Below are positions 46,990 to 56,800 of a DNA stretch of 64,000 nucleotides, piece by piece. The position numbers were made by a program, and so were the translations under genes. The DNA is taken from assembly GCA_041753075.1 (NCBI GenBank), contig JBGSVE010000095.1, forward strand, positions 1-64,000. Reading direction: 5' to 3'. This DNA comes from UBA6163 sp041753075 (GTDB lineage Bacteria; Planctomycetota; Planctomycetia; Pirellulales; Pirellulaceae). Below the pieces are notes generated by a model. That model searched no databases and had not been told where the DNA came from. It worked only from the letters and a program-made list of their open reading frames with translations. Numbering within the stretch: position 1 is the stretch's first letter; each line of letters begins with the position of its first letter.

Positions 46990-47778
46990 TTACTGCGGAA
47001 CCGCTACCACCATCAACGTGTGCAACAGATGATAAAAGTTGAAACGATCGTTACCGACGGCGAGATCATCAAGATATTGCCGCACATCGGGAAACTCGTT
47101 GCCATAGTCGTGCCACAGAATCACGCCCGATCCAGGCTTTGCCATCTTCAACGCATTCTCGGTATCGGAGCGAACGTAATCGAGCGAATGCGAACCGTCG
47201 ACAAACACCAAATCCATTGTTTGGTGGTAGGGCGAAAAATCAAAGCTGCCGCTGTCGCCGAATAGCTGGGTGATTCGAGATTGCTCTGGCGTACCCTGGT
47301 AACGGCTGCCGACGGCTTCGCGCAGCACAAGCGGTGTTTCTTGGGAATCGAGCGCAAACCGCATTTGCTCGATTTCCACATCCGGTTGCAGATCGAGCGT
47401 ATAAACGGCACCGCCTGCGGGCACGTTCGCCGCGAAATTGCGAGTCGTCCGCCCGTTGAACGTGCCGATCTCGAAAATGGTCTTCGCGCCGCACGCTTTG
47501 ACCACCGTCAACAACGCAAACAACTCGTACGGCTGGATGTTGCCAAAGACGCGATCCAAACACAGGATGCGGAGCTCCGCAGCCGGATCGATGTCAAAAA
47601 TTTGATTGACCCAGCGAGTTTCAATTGATTTGGTCACGGGCGAAGCAGCATTGGCGGTCACGACAAGTTTCCTGAATGGATGGGCGTGTTGATTTGTTGC
47701 GCAGTAATACCGCTGGTGCCACGGACACGCAATAGTGATACGAAGTGATGGCGCAGTCGATTCGACCTGTTTAATCAA
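46990..47778 (-). CDS. Class I SAM-dependent methyltransferase (Methyltransf_24-like)
   Basis: A 262-residue protein. The N-terminal ~45 residues look poorly conserved and the true start may lie further in; no internal ATG is better placed. Motif I is KTIFEIGTFNGRTTRNFAAN (~95-115), followed by VYTLDLQPD and an MDLVFVDGSHSLDYVRSDTE strand with the conserved D.SH. The end has SGVILWHDYGNEFPDVRQYL. This pattern fits Methyltransf_24/cephalosporin-hydroxylase-like enzymes often found in glycan clusters. The substrate is unknown. It is a single gene. Confidence 0.82.
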   Translation of the reverse strand: MIKQVESTAPSLRITIACPWHQRYYCATNQHAHPFRKLVVTANAASPVTKSIETRWVNQIFDIDPAAELRILCLDRVFGNIQPYELFALLTVVKACGAKTIFEIGTFNGRTTRNFAANVPAGGAVYTLDLQPDVEIEQMRFALDSQETPLVLREAVGSRYQGTPEQSRITQLFGDSGSFDFSPYHQTMDLVFVDGSHSLDYVRSDTENALKMAKPGSGVILWHDYGNEFPDVRQYLDDLAVGNDRFNFYHLLHTLMVVAVPQ

Positions 47779-47994
47779 TCAAAATTGACATCACTTTGAT
47801 TTTATCGACAAAATCGATTTTCTCTAAGCTGCAGCAAATAAACAGCTTGCGTCGTTTTTAAAGTGCAGAATCCAGCCTTGGCACGAGCACTGCGTTGACA
47901 GTTATGACGATCTGGCAAACTCGCCAGCGTCGGCGAAGCAGGCAGCCCTCCCAGTTTGGCCTGCAAACAACCGCGTCCACGAGGGGACCGTTCC

Positions 47995-48666
47995 ATGACC
48001 CAAGCTTACTCAACTGTTTTTTCGATTCGTCACGGGCTGATCGCTTTGGCAATCGCCGTTGCCGCGCCAGTGGCGATCTCGCACTGTGCAAATTCGGCGG
48101 TTGCGCAGTCGCCTTACGGCCAACCGCCCTACGGCCAGCCGTCTTATAGCCACCCGACGCAGGGGCTGCGCGAGGCCAGCGACCATTTTCGCGAAGTGGT
48201 GCTAAAGTTCGAGGCGCACGTTTACCGCTCGCGCTATATCGCTTCGCGTGACAAAAAGCTTGCCGACGACTTAGAAGACGCCTCGGGCGCGTTTCGCTCG
48301 GCGGCTCGCAATCCACGCGATCTGGAACGCTTGCTGTATCGTTGGAACGAGTTGACCGCGATCCAATTGCGAGTCGAGCAAGTGCTGATTCGTTCCTGCG
48401 AACGGCCCGATCCTGAGCTGTTGCGATGTTGGGAGCCGGTCGTGTTTGAATATCTGCATTTGGTCGAGGAAATGCAGTGCTACACCGGCGGCCACGGACA
48501 TTCCCCACAGGCCAGTCGTCCTTACCAGCCGCAGTATACCGTTCCGCAGGCTGGTTTTGGTTACGGCCAATACCAATCCAATCGCCCAGCGCTGGACATT
48601 GATCCACGCCGCGATTTGGGGGCAGCGATCGCAACCACACTGCTCAATCGGTTGCTCAGCCGCTAA
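47995..48666 (+). CDS. Exported hypothetical helical protein
   Basis: About 223 residues from ATG 47995, which has a clear gagggga ribosome site. The signal peptide is LIALAIAVAAPVAISH ... AVAQ. A short Pro/Tyr/Gly repeat (SPYGQPPYGQPSYSHP) follows, then a helical core (REASDHFREVVLKFEAHVYR, ELTAIQLRVEQVLI) and a Tyr/Gln/Pro-rich tail. No family recognised; similar small secreted helical proteins with PYGQP repeats occur in planctomycetes. Function unknown. Confidence 0.75.
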   Translation: MTQAYSTVFSIRHGLIALAIAVAAPVAISHCANSAVAQSPYGQPPYGQPSYSHPTQGLREASDHFREVVLKFEAHVYRSRYIASRDKKLADDLEDASGAFRSAARNPRDLERLLYRWNELTAIQLRVEQVLIRSCERPDPELLRCWEPVVFEYLHLVEEMQCYTGGHGHSPQASRPYQPQYTVPQAGFGYGQYQSNRPALDIDPRRDLGAAIATTLLNRLLSR

Positions 48667-48809
48667 CGATCCGTCATCCACTGCTTGCAACCCTAGTTCT
48701 TGAGTTCGACCGCCCAAAAAGTGCGGTTGTGCTGGTCGAGTCGTTATCAGGCTTCTACACTACAAGGTGACGTAAACACTCGATTCCTTGAACGCTGAAG
48801 TTTGTTTGG

Positions 48810-49253
48810 ATGCCGCGCGAAGAAGATATCTACGAAGAACATGTGCTCGATCACTACGAAGATCCGTACCATCGTGGTGATTGCGAACACGCGACACATG
48901 AACACGAGGGAAACAACCCATTGTGCGGCGATGTCGTTCGTGTTGACTTGCAAATTGACTCTGGCGGCGATATTCGGCAGGCTTGGTTTGATGGCGAGGG
49001 CTGCGTGATCAGCCAAGCCTCGGCGTCGATGCTGATGGAAAAAATCGAGGGCATGTCGCGCGACAAGATCAAACAATTCACGGCTGATCAAATGCTTGAA
49101 TTGTTTGGTCCCAAGCTCACGCCCAATCGCCAGAAATGCTGTTTACTTCCTTGGCGAGTTGTCCAATCGGCGTTGCATTCGCCGATCGATGATGGCGTCG
49201 ATACCGACGCGGTGCAAAACTTCGGCGGACCAAGTTTGCGGGAAGAGTCTTGA
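48810..49253 (+). CDS. sufU: Iron-sulfur scaffold SufU
   Basis: A 147-residue NifU/SufU-type protein. The three cysteine sites are present: Cys39 (NPLCGDVV), Cys65 (FDGEGCVISQAS) and Cys110/111 (RQKCCLLPW). The opening EEHVLDHYEDPYHRG matches family DHY..P.N.G. SufU accepts sulfur from SufS and assists Fe-S assembly (or activates SufS through a zinc site in Gram-positives). The gene lies three bases from sufS. The order sufU-sufS is reversed relative to the common sufCDSUB cluster, and sufBCD is not in the window. Confidence 0.92.
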   Translation: MPREEDIYEEHVLDHYEDPYHRGDCEHATHEHEGNNPLCGDVVRVDLQIDSGGDIRQAWFDGEGCVISQASASMLMEKIEGMSRDKIKQFTADQMLELFGPKLTPNRQKCCLLPWRVVQSALHSPIDDGVDTDAVQNFGGPSLREES

Positions 49254-49256
49254 GTC

Positions 49257-50546
49257 ATGTCTGAGAAAAAAAATACGCCGCTCGATGTGGAATCGATTCG
49301 TGGCGACTTTCCGATCTTAAAAACGTTGTCGGCCAGCGGTGCGCCGCTGATCTATTTGGACAACGCCGCCAGCACGCAACATCCCAACGTTGTCATTGAA
49401 TCAATTTCGGATTGCTACCGAAACTATTACGCCAATGTCCATCGAGGCATTCACACGTTGAGCGAAGCGGCGACATCAGCATACGAACAATCGCGACATG
49501 CCGTGGCCGCGTTTTTGAATGCGGCTGCGGATCGCGAAATCGTGTTTACCGCGGGTACTACGGCGGCAATCAACACGGTCGCGCGGTCTTGGGGTGAGGC
49601 GAATATAAAGTCGGGCGACACGATTTTGTTGACCATCGCCGAACATCACGCCAACATTGTTCCCTGGCAGCAATTAGCGACACGAACCGGTTGCCGAATC
49701 GAATTTTTGCCGGTCGCCGATGACGGCACGATCGCCGACGAAGTGGTTCTGGACGCATTGGCTAAACATCGGCCAAAGTTGTTTACATTCGTCGCCATCA
49801 GCAACATGCTTGGTACCGAGTTTCCGGTCGCGCGTTGGGTGCGAATGGCGCACGATGCCGAATCGCTCGTTCTAGTCGATGCGGCGCAGGCGGTGCCACA
49901 CCAGCCGATCGATGTTCGCCAATGGGACGCCGATTTTGTCGTCTTCAGTGGACATAAAATCTGTGGTCCCAGCGGAATCGGCGTGCTGTACGGGCGGGAA
50001 TCATTGCTCGAAGCAATGCCGCCTTTTCTGGGCGGTGGCGGGATGATCCAACGCGTGACCGTCAGCGGTTTCGAGCCCGCCGGTTTGCCCGAGAAGTTCG
50101 AGGCTGGCACGCCGCCGATTACCGAGGCGATCGGATTGGCCGCCGCGATCCGTTACGTCGAGTCGATCGGTTTGGAATGCATCCGCGCTCACGAGCAAGA
50201 GCTTGTCGGCCGGGCCTACGATGGCTTAGCCGCGATCGATGGCGTGCGAATTTTTGGCCCGTTGCCTAAGGATCGCGCCGGGATACTCAGTTTCGTAATC
50301 GACGGTGTCCATGCCCACGACGTTTCGCAGTGGCTAGACACGCGCGGGATTGCGGTTCGCGCCGGTCACCACTGCACGATGCCACTGCACAAGCGATTCG
50401 GTGTAGCAGCTACGTCGCGTGCCAGTTTCTATCTTTACAACACGGTCTCTGAGGTTGATGCCTTTGTCGCCGCCATCGCCGAGACAAAAGCAAAATTCTC
50501 CAGCACCGGTCGCCGCCGCACACGTCAGCCGATAAAACCATTGTAG
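49257..50546 (+). CDS. sufS: Cysteine desulfurase SufS
   Basis: A 429-residue group II cysteine desulfurase. The PLP lysine is Lys234 in VVFSGHKICGPSGIGVLYG and the persulfide cysteine is Cys373 in RAGHHCTMPLHKRFG. The start region YLDNAASTQHPNVVIESISD and TAAINTVARSWG fit SufS. It releases sulfur from cysteine as protein persulfide for Fe-S clusters, with SufU as acceptor. A small GTAGAAC hairpin spans the stop codon and may be its terminator. Confidence 0.95.
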   Translation: MSEKKNTPLDVESIRGDFPILKTLSASGAPLIYLDNAASTQHPNVVIESISDCYRNYYANVHRGIHTLSEAATSAYEQSRHAVAAFLNAAADREIVFTAGTTAAINTVARSWGEANIKSGDTILLTIAEHHANIVPWQQLATRTGCRIEFLPVADDGTIADEVVLDALAKHRPKLFTFVAISNMLGTEFPVARWVRMAHDAESLVLVDAAQAVPHQPIDVRQWDADFVVFSGHKICGPSGIGVLYGRESLLEAMPPFLGGGGMIQRVTVSGFEPAGLPEKFEAGTPPITEAIGLAAAIRYVESIGLECIRAHEQELVGRAYDGLAAIDGVRIFGPLPKDRAGILSFVIDGVHAHDVSQWLDTRGIAVRAGHHCTMPLHKRFGVAATSRASFYLYNTVSEVDAFVAAIAETKAKFSSTGRRRTRQPIKPL

Positions 50547-50570
50547 AACCATTGGGACACTGGTTCTACA
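50543..50570. repeat. TGTAGAAC palindrome, short copy
   Basis: tgtagaacca and tggttctaca form a perfect 10-base-arm hairpin around attgggac. It overlaps the sufS stop and lies between convergent genes. Confidence 0.75.
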
Positions 50571-50589
50571 CCTGTCGCGGCAAAACGTC

Positions 50590-52197
50590 TTATGGTTTGA
50601 CGGCTTCGGGTTTGAACTCGATCGTTGCCTTTTTCTCTACTTCTTCGTTCTGGAACGGTTTGTTGCCATACGCGACTCGCGGCGTTGGTTCGGTGTCTTT
50701 CGCCTCCGCTTTGACCCGCGTCAACTCGGCGGTCAACTCTTTTACCGTTTCGGCATAGAACGGATCGTTGTAAAAATTCTTGACCTCCAGCGGGTCCGCT
50801 TGGCGATCGAGCAGTTCCCAATCGTCAACGTCAGGTGCATAGTAATGAACCAGCTTATAGCGATCGGTAACCACGCCATAATGCGGTCGCACGCGATGGG
50901 GAACCGGATATTCGTAGTAGTGATAATAAAGACTCCTGCGCCAGTCCGCCGGCGTCTGGCCATTCATTAATGACACCATGCTTCGCCCTTGCATTTCTTC
51001 CGGTGCGGGGGCTTTGGCGATATCTAGGAACGTTTCGGCGAAGTCCACCAACGACACCAAGTTATCGTTGGTACTGGCCGGTTTGGTCACGCCAGGCCAA
51101 CGAACTAAAAGCGGGCTGCGAAGCGATTCCTCAAAGATCCATCGCTTATCGAACCAACCGTGCTCACCCAAGTAAAAGCCCTGGTCGGATGACAAAATCA
51201 CGACCGTGTTTTCGGCCAGCCCTTCGCCGTCGAGATAGTCGAGCATCTTGCCAACCGCATCATCAACCGCTTTAACGCAGGCGAGGTAGTCGTGCATGTA
51301 TCGGTTATATCGCCAACGAACCAAATCCTTGCCCGAGAGATTGGCTTCTTGGAACACTTGGTTGCGTGGTTCGTAATAGGCGTTCCATTGTTTGCGTTGG
51401 TCGTCCGTTAAATTCTTGGGGGCAACGAGCTTGGCGTCGCTTGGCGTGAACGTGCGATCGATTCCCATGTCATGATCGCTGATCGCCTTACTGCGACCTT
51501 CGTAGTTATCAAACAAGGTTGGTGGTTCGGGATACTGGCGATCATTGTCCCAGCCCAAATGGCGCAGCGGTGGATCCCATTCGCGGTGAGGTGCCTTATG
51601 TTGAGACATCAACATAAACGGTTTCGCTGGATCTCGGTGCTTGAGCCACTGAATCGACAAATCCGAAATGATATCTGTCACATAACCATCACGTTTGACA
51701 TTCTTGCCACCGGAGATCATTGGCGGATTGTAATAAATGCCTTGGCCGGGAAGGATGTCCCAATGGTCAAACCCAACCGGATCGGAGTGTAAATGCCATT
51801 TGCCGATCATCGCGGTCGAGTAGCCAGCGTTCTGCATTAACTTGGGAAACGTCGTTTGCGAGCTGTCAAAGTGACTATTGGAATTGTTGTAGAAGCCGTT
51901 CAGGTGCGAGTACTTGCCGGTCAAAATGGTGGCGCGACTGGGTCCACAAATTGAGTTGGTAACCAAACAGCGATTGAATTGCATACCTTCTCTGGCAATT
52001 CGATCCATGTTGGGTGTGTCGAGTAACTTGCGCTCGTCGCCGTAGCAACTGATTGCCTGGCAGGTCAAATCGTCCGCGAAGATAAAGACGATATTGGGCT
52101 GTGTTTCAGCGGCGACGGCAGTCGGCGAGGAAAACGCCGCGATCGCAAACAACGCGACAGCAGAAGAGCTAAACCACGTGCGGACGGCGTTTGGCAT
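50590..52197 (-). CDS. Formylglycine sulfatase
   Basis: A 535-residue exported sulfatase. A signal peptide (VALFAIAAFSSPTAVAAE) precedes NIVFIFADDLTCQAISCYG (metal Asp pair). The modified cysteine is Cys84 in SICGPSRATILTGKY, the CxPSR form activated by formylglycine-generating enzyme. Further metal-site parts are GKWHLHSDPVGFDHW and SDQGFYLGEHGWFDKRW. It hydrolyses sulfate esters of algal polysaccharides or glycans; the substrate is unknown. The C terminus carries LDRQADPLEVKNFYND. It is the only intact sulfatase of three in the window. Confidence 0.92.
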   Translation of the reverse strand: MPNAVRTWFSSSAVALFAIAAFSSPTAVAAETQPNIVFIFADDLTCQAISCYGDERKLLDTPNMDRIAREGMQFNRCLVTNSICGPSRATILTGKYSHLNGFYNNSNSHFDSSQTTFPKLMQNAGYSTAMIGKWHLHSDPVGFDHWDILPGQGIYYNPPMISGGKNVKRDGYVTDIISDLSIQWLKHRDPAKPFMLMSQHKAPHREWDPPLRHLGWDNDRQYPEPPTLFDNYEGRSKAISDHDMGIDRTFTPSDAKLVAPKNLTDDQRKQWNAYYEPRNQVFQEANLSGKDLVRWRYNRYMHDYLACVKAVDDAVGKMLDYLDGEGLAENTVVILSSDQGFYLGEHGWFDKRWIFEESLRSPLLVRWPGVTKPASTNDNLVSLVDFAETFLDIAKAPAPEEMQGRSMVSLMNGQTPADWRRSLYYHYYEYPVPHRVRPHYGVVTDRYKLVHYYAPDVDDWELLDRQADPLEVKNFYNDPFYAETVKELTAELTRVKAEAKDTEPTPRVAYGNKPFQNEEVEKKATIEFKPEAVKP

Positions 52198-52325
52198 GAG
52201 ACGATCCGATTGATCAGAGGATGGGAGGCAGAACCAATGATTGTTAACCAGATGCGGTCCACAATCAACCGCCAGCAGAACTAACGTATCATCCAGTCTA
52301 CGCTTTTAGGATCGACCAGAGTACC

Positions 52326-52365
52326 ACGACGCTCCGCCGTCGTGATGCTACGACTTCTCAACAGT
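52326..52365. repeat. CGACGCTCCGCC palindrome, decayed copy B
   Basis: The left arm cgacgctccgccgtcgt is intact at 52326; the right side (gatgctacgacttctcaaca then gtctttg) is degraded. The copy precedes the GlmU-like gene's terminus. Confidence 0.6.
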
Positions 52366-52383
52366 CTTTGCGAGAATCAAAGC

Positions 52384-53625
52384 TCACAAACCGAGTTGCG
52401 TTTCGCCGCGTTCGTCTTCGGTCAATTCGAACATGTCGCGAATTAATTGGCGATCACATTCGCGCTGTTCAACCTTGCGGCGGGCGAACATGCGCGCTTG
52501 AGTGCTGATCATCACTTCGGCTGGCAGCACGGATGTTTGGCCGAACAGTCTGGCGTAGGTGACGAAGCTGGCGACGTTGGTGGTCACGAAGCCATACAAC
52601 ATGCTTGATACGCCGACGATCTTGCCCGTGAAAATCCCGGTGTTGATCGCCGACTTCGAATAGTCGCCGATGACACAACCCATGAACTGCATCTCGGTGG
52701 CGACCTTTTCGTTGCGGTACTCCATGTTGATGTGACCATAGGTATTCTTTAGATCGCTATTGCAGGTGCCGGCACCAAGATTGATCCAGCTTCCTAGATA
52801 GCTGTGTCCAAGAAACCCGTGATGCTGTTTATTGGTATACGGTTCAATCACCGATGCTTCGACTTCGCCGCCAATCTTTGTGGTATGGCCAAGGGCGACA
52901 CCGTCTTTGAGCGCCGCGTGCTCGATCACGCGCGTCCGTGGTCCGGCGTGAACTGGACCCGAGAGGTAACAGAACGGCCCCACCTGGACGTCCTCCTCAA
53001 GAATGATTGGGCCGTCGCTGGTATCGATCACGGCATACTGGCCGATCCTTACACCCGGTCGAACAAACACTCCGTCCTGCAATTGTTCGTAATCGCCATG
53101 CGCCAGTCGATACTCCATCGACGCGTTCATGCCCCGCATGTGATGGGCGACGATATCGTGCGGCCAGCCAAATAGTTCCAGCGGCGTCGCGCTTGGTGCC
53201 GTGACTTCGATTTGCCCGGCCAAGGCCACCAGATCGCCCGTCGTCGTGGTGGTCGCGGGATTCGAGATCCAAGCGGCACAAAGTTCACCTCGCGAGTTGC
53301 GGATGACTTGATCGCGACGATTGGCAATCAATGCCCGCAGTCCAGCGGCTACCCCCGGTGTCGGCACCATTCGCGCATTTACCAGCAATACCGGCGTCTG
53401 GAATGGATCGGTCGGCAGCGTTGCGGGCAGCTTGAAATCCAGCCGCTGGATTTCAAGCAAATGCGGTCGGACATCGGCCACGATCGATTGGCTCAGCGGT
53501 GCGACCCAGTCGATCAATCGAAAACTTGCACAGGAAATCGCGTATGCCGGACGCGCCGTGACTACCGGGCGAAGCTGGTCGACGGCGTCATCTTCATACA
53601 ACCAGACGGAAAATGCGGCGTTCAT
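52384..53625 (-). CDS. GlmU-like putative sugar nucleotidyltransferase
   Basis: A 413-residue protein of the alternative GlmU type (TIGR03991-like). The N half (~1-190) lacks the classic LAAGxGTRM and has instead the family's FDD..RP motif (VWLYEDDAVDQLRPVVTARP). The C half (~200-400) is a left-handed beta-helix: RIGQYAVIDTSDGPIILEED VQVGPF, KIGGEVEASVIEPYTNKQHH GFLGHSYLG, LGAGTCNSDLKNTYGHINME. The predicted reaction is making UDP-N-acetylglucosamine or a related nucleotide sugar for cell wall or LPS. It diverges from the ligase-ACP-AONS gene. Confidence 0.85.
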   Translation of the reverse strand: MNAAFSVWLYEDDAVDQLRPVVTARPAYAISCASFRLIDWVAPLSQSIVADVRPHLLEIQRLDFKLPATLPTDPFQTPVLLVNARMVPTPGVAAGLRALIANRRDQVIRNSRGELCAAWISNPATTTTTGDLVALAGQIEVTAPSATPLELFGWPHDIVAHHMRGMNASMEYRLAHGDYEQLQDGVFVRPGVRIGQYAVIDTSDGPIILEEDVQVGPFCYLSGPVHAGPRTRVIEHAALKDGVALGHTTKIGGEVEASVIEPYTNKQHHGFLGHSYLGSWINLGAGTCNSDLKNTYGHINMEYRNEKVATEMQFMGCVIGDYSKSAINTGIFTGKIVGVSSMLYGFVTTNVASFVTYARLFGQTSVLPAEVMISTQARMFARRKVEQRECDRQLIRDMFELTEDERGETQLGL

Positions 53626-53821
53626 GGATTAGGTTTCGATTGGCTTGTTGGCGGCGAAAGGGTGGCGAGCAGCCAACCACCCACCCCAGGATGGTCGGAA
53701 TTTGGCGTTATTATTGCGGTTGTAACGACGGTGCATTGTTTAGGAATCGATTGCGACCGGATCGCAGGCGAATTGCCCAACTTAGCCAGCCGATCTTACT
53801 TGAGGAAAGGATAGGTGTAGA

Positions 53822-56800
53822 ATGTCAGCCTTGTTTCCTCACAACCACCGGCAACCCGTGAGCCCGCATCGATACTTCGGAACCAGCGCCCCGCCGCAGG
53901 ATCACCTGCTATCGGTCGTTCGTTATTGGGCGGAATCCACGCCCGATTCGCTGGCGTACTTGTTTACCGACGGCGAGACCACCTCGGCCGAATTGACGTA
54001 TGGTCAATTGTGGGACGAGGTACGCGGATTGGCCGGCGCGATGCAAGGCCAAGTTGAGCCGGGTCAACGAATCCTGCTGCTTTATCCGCCAGGTCTGGAT
54101 TTTGTGGTTGGCTTGTTTGCTTGCCACGCGCTCGGTGCGATCGCGGTGCCCGCCTTTCCGCCGCGACGCAATCGCAAGGCTTCGCGAATCCGTTCAATCG
54201 TCACCGACGCCGATACGCGAATCGCCTTTTCGACTGAATCGATCGCTGACCAATTGATCGTCGGCGGCAAACGTCACGAAGACCTCGAGGGCGTCACCGT
54301 CATCGGCACCGATGCGCGCGCGATTCGTGATGCCGACGCTTGGAAGGAACCAAAGCTGACCGCCAATTCGCTGGCGATCTTGCAATATACCAGCGGTTCA
54401 ACCGGTTCGCCCAAAGGCGTGATGTTGACGCACCGCAACGTGCTGGCCAATTGCGAAATGATTATCGATGCGTTTCAACCAGAGCGCGAATACTCGGCGA
54501 TGGCATGGTTGCCCGCCTATCACGACATGGGACTCGTCGGCGGCATTCTCCAGCCAATGTACCTGGGTCGGTCGGCGGTGCTGATGAGCCCGATGACGTT
54601 CCTGCAACGACCGGCCCGCTGGTTACAAACGATGTCTCGCCGCGGCATCCAAATCAGCGGCGGCCCGAACTTCGGCTACCAATTGTGCATCGACAAAATC
54701 GACGACTCCGAGTTGGTTGGTGTTGATCTGTCGCAGTGGCGGATCGCGTTCAATGGAGCCGAACCGATTCGGCCCGCAACGATGGCTGCGTTCGTCGAAC
54801 GTTTTGGTCCCTACGGGTTTCGTCGCGACGCATTCTTGCCGTGCTATGGCATGGCCGAAACGACGTTGATCGTCACCGGCGGTCCGATCGAAAACCGCCC
54901 GGTCGTAAAATCATTTGACGGGTCAATGATCGACCAAAAGTCTGTGATCGAAGTCGCACCGGATCACGAGCACGTGCGCACGTTGGTCGGATGTGGACGC
55001 ATCTTGAGCGGCGAGGTCGTTAGCATTGTTGATCCCCAGACAATGACTCTCCTTACCGATGGTGGGATTGGCGAGATCTGGGTTCAATCACCATCAGTTG
55101 GCAAAGGCTATTGGCAAGCCGCCGTGCCGACGTCGTTGACCTTTGGCGGCATGACATCCGATGGCCAGGGGCCGTTCCTGCGAACCGGTGACCTGGGGTT
55201 CATTCACGATGGCCAGCTTTACATCTCCGGTCGCCTCAAGGACATGATCCTGATTCGCGGTGTCAATCGATACCCTCAAGACATCGAACAAACCGTCGAA
55301 TTGGCCAGCAGCAAGGTCCAGGCAGGTTCGGTGGCGGCCTTTGCGATGAATTTCCACGACCGCGAGCAGTTGGTGATTGTTGCTGAGACAATTCGTCAAC
55401 GCGGTTTGGATTGGGATCGCGAACTGCAAACAATCCGCCGTGCGGTCACTGCAGAGCACGAGTTGCCGCCCGACGCGGTCTACTTGGTCCGAAATAGTTC
55501 GGTGCCAAAAACCAGCAGCGGTAAGATCCAGCGACATGCGTGCCTTGATGCGCTGTTGCAAGATGACTTGAAGGTCGTTGCCAAATGGGTGCGCTGGGAG
55601 GAACAAGCCGGCGCGGCGCGACAGACGGGGCCCGCCATGATGGGCGCGCGATCGGCAAATCAATTCAAAACGCGACCGGCCTCGCGCGATGGTCGAGCCG
55701 GTGAGCAACCGCTTGCTGATGTCGCCGTCTTGCGTGTGGTCGAAAGCCAAATTCGCGAAGTTGCTCGCGAGCGCGCCGGTGAACTGACGCCCGATACCAA
55801 CATCGTGCTGGACCTTGGTCTTGATAGCCTCGAACGGCTGGAGATTGCCCGCGGACTCGAAGAAACTTTCGGCGGACGATTTCCCCAAGACGTGCTCGAC
55901 TCGATTGAGACGATTGCCGAGACCGCCGCAGCGATCCAGTCGTACTTGGCCAGCGATGCGATTGCAATTGCCAAACGACGACTTGCCGGCGGCGACAAAC
56001 CAGCGACCAATGGTGTGGTCACTGCCGAAGCCAAGCCGCCTGCGCAAGTCGATGCACCGGAGGACCGGGTCGAGCAATTCCCCGAATATAAGCGACTGCA
56101 GCAAACCATCGCTCAGATGTTGATGACCGGCGTCCCCAATCCGTACTTCACGGTCCACGAATCCGTGGTTCGCGACACGACGGTGATCGACGGCCGCGAG
56201 ATGATCAGTTTCGCTAGTTACAATTATCTCGGCATGTCAGGCGAACCACGCGTCAGCGCGGCCGCGACCGACGCGATTGCGAGATTCGGCACCAGCGTTT
56301 CGGCAAGCCGTTTGGTTTCGGGCGAAAAACCCGTTCACGGCCAACTCGAATCGCGCATCGCAAAATGGCTTGGCGTCGATGCGGCAATCACCATGGTCGG
56401 TGGTCATGCCACAAACGAAACGACCATTGGCCATCTCGTCGGACCCGGCGACTTAATCGTTCACGATTCGTTGTCGCACAATAGCATCGTGCAAGGTGCG
56501 TTGTTGTCCGGTGCTCGCCGCAGGCCGTTTGTTCATAACGACTTTGACCAACTTGACGAGTTGCTCACGAAAGTACGCTCCCAATATCGTCGCGTGTTGA
56601 TCGTCGTCGAAGGCGCGTACAGCATGGATGGCGACTTCACCGATTTGCCGGCCGCCGTCGAGATCAAACAACGCCATCGCAGTATGTTGATGGTCGATGA
56701 AGCGCACAGCATGGGCACGATGGGCACAACCGGTCGTGGTATTTCGGAGCATTACGGCGTGGCCGCGCGTGATGTTGATATCTGGATGGGCACGCTGAGC

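Noticed and set aside
55094..56158. 354-codon minus-strand frame
   Set aside because: It lies wholly inside the ligase-ACP-AONS gene, opposite a well-supported protein.
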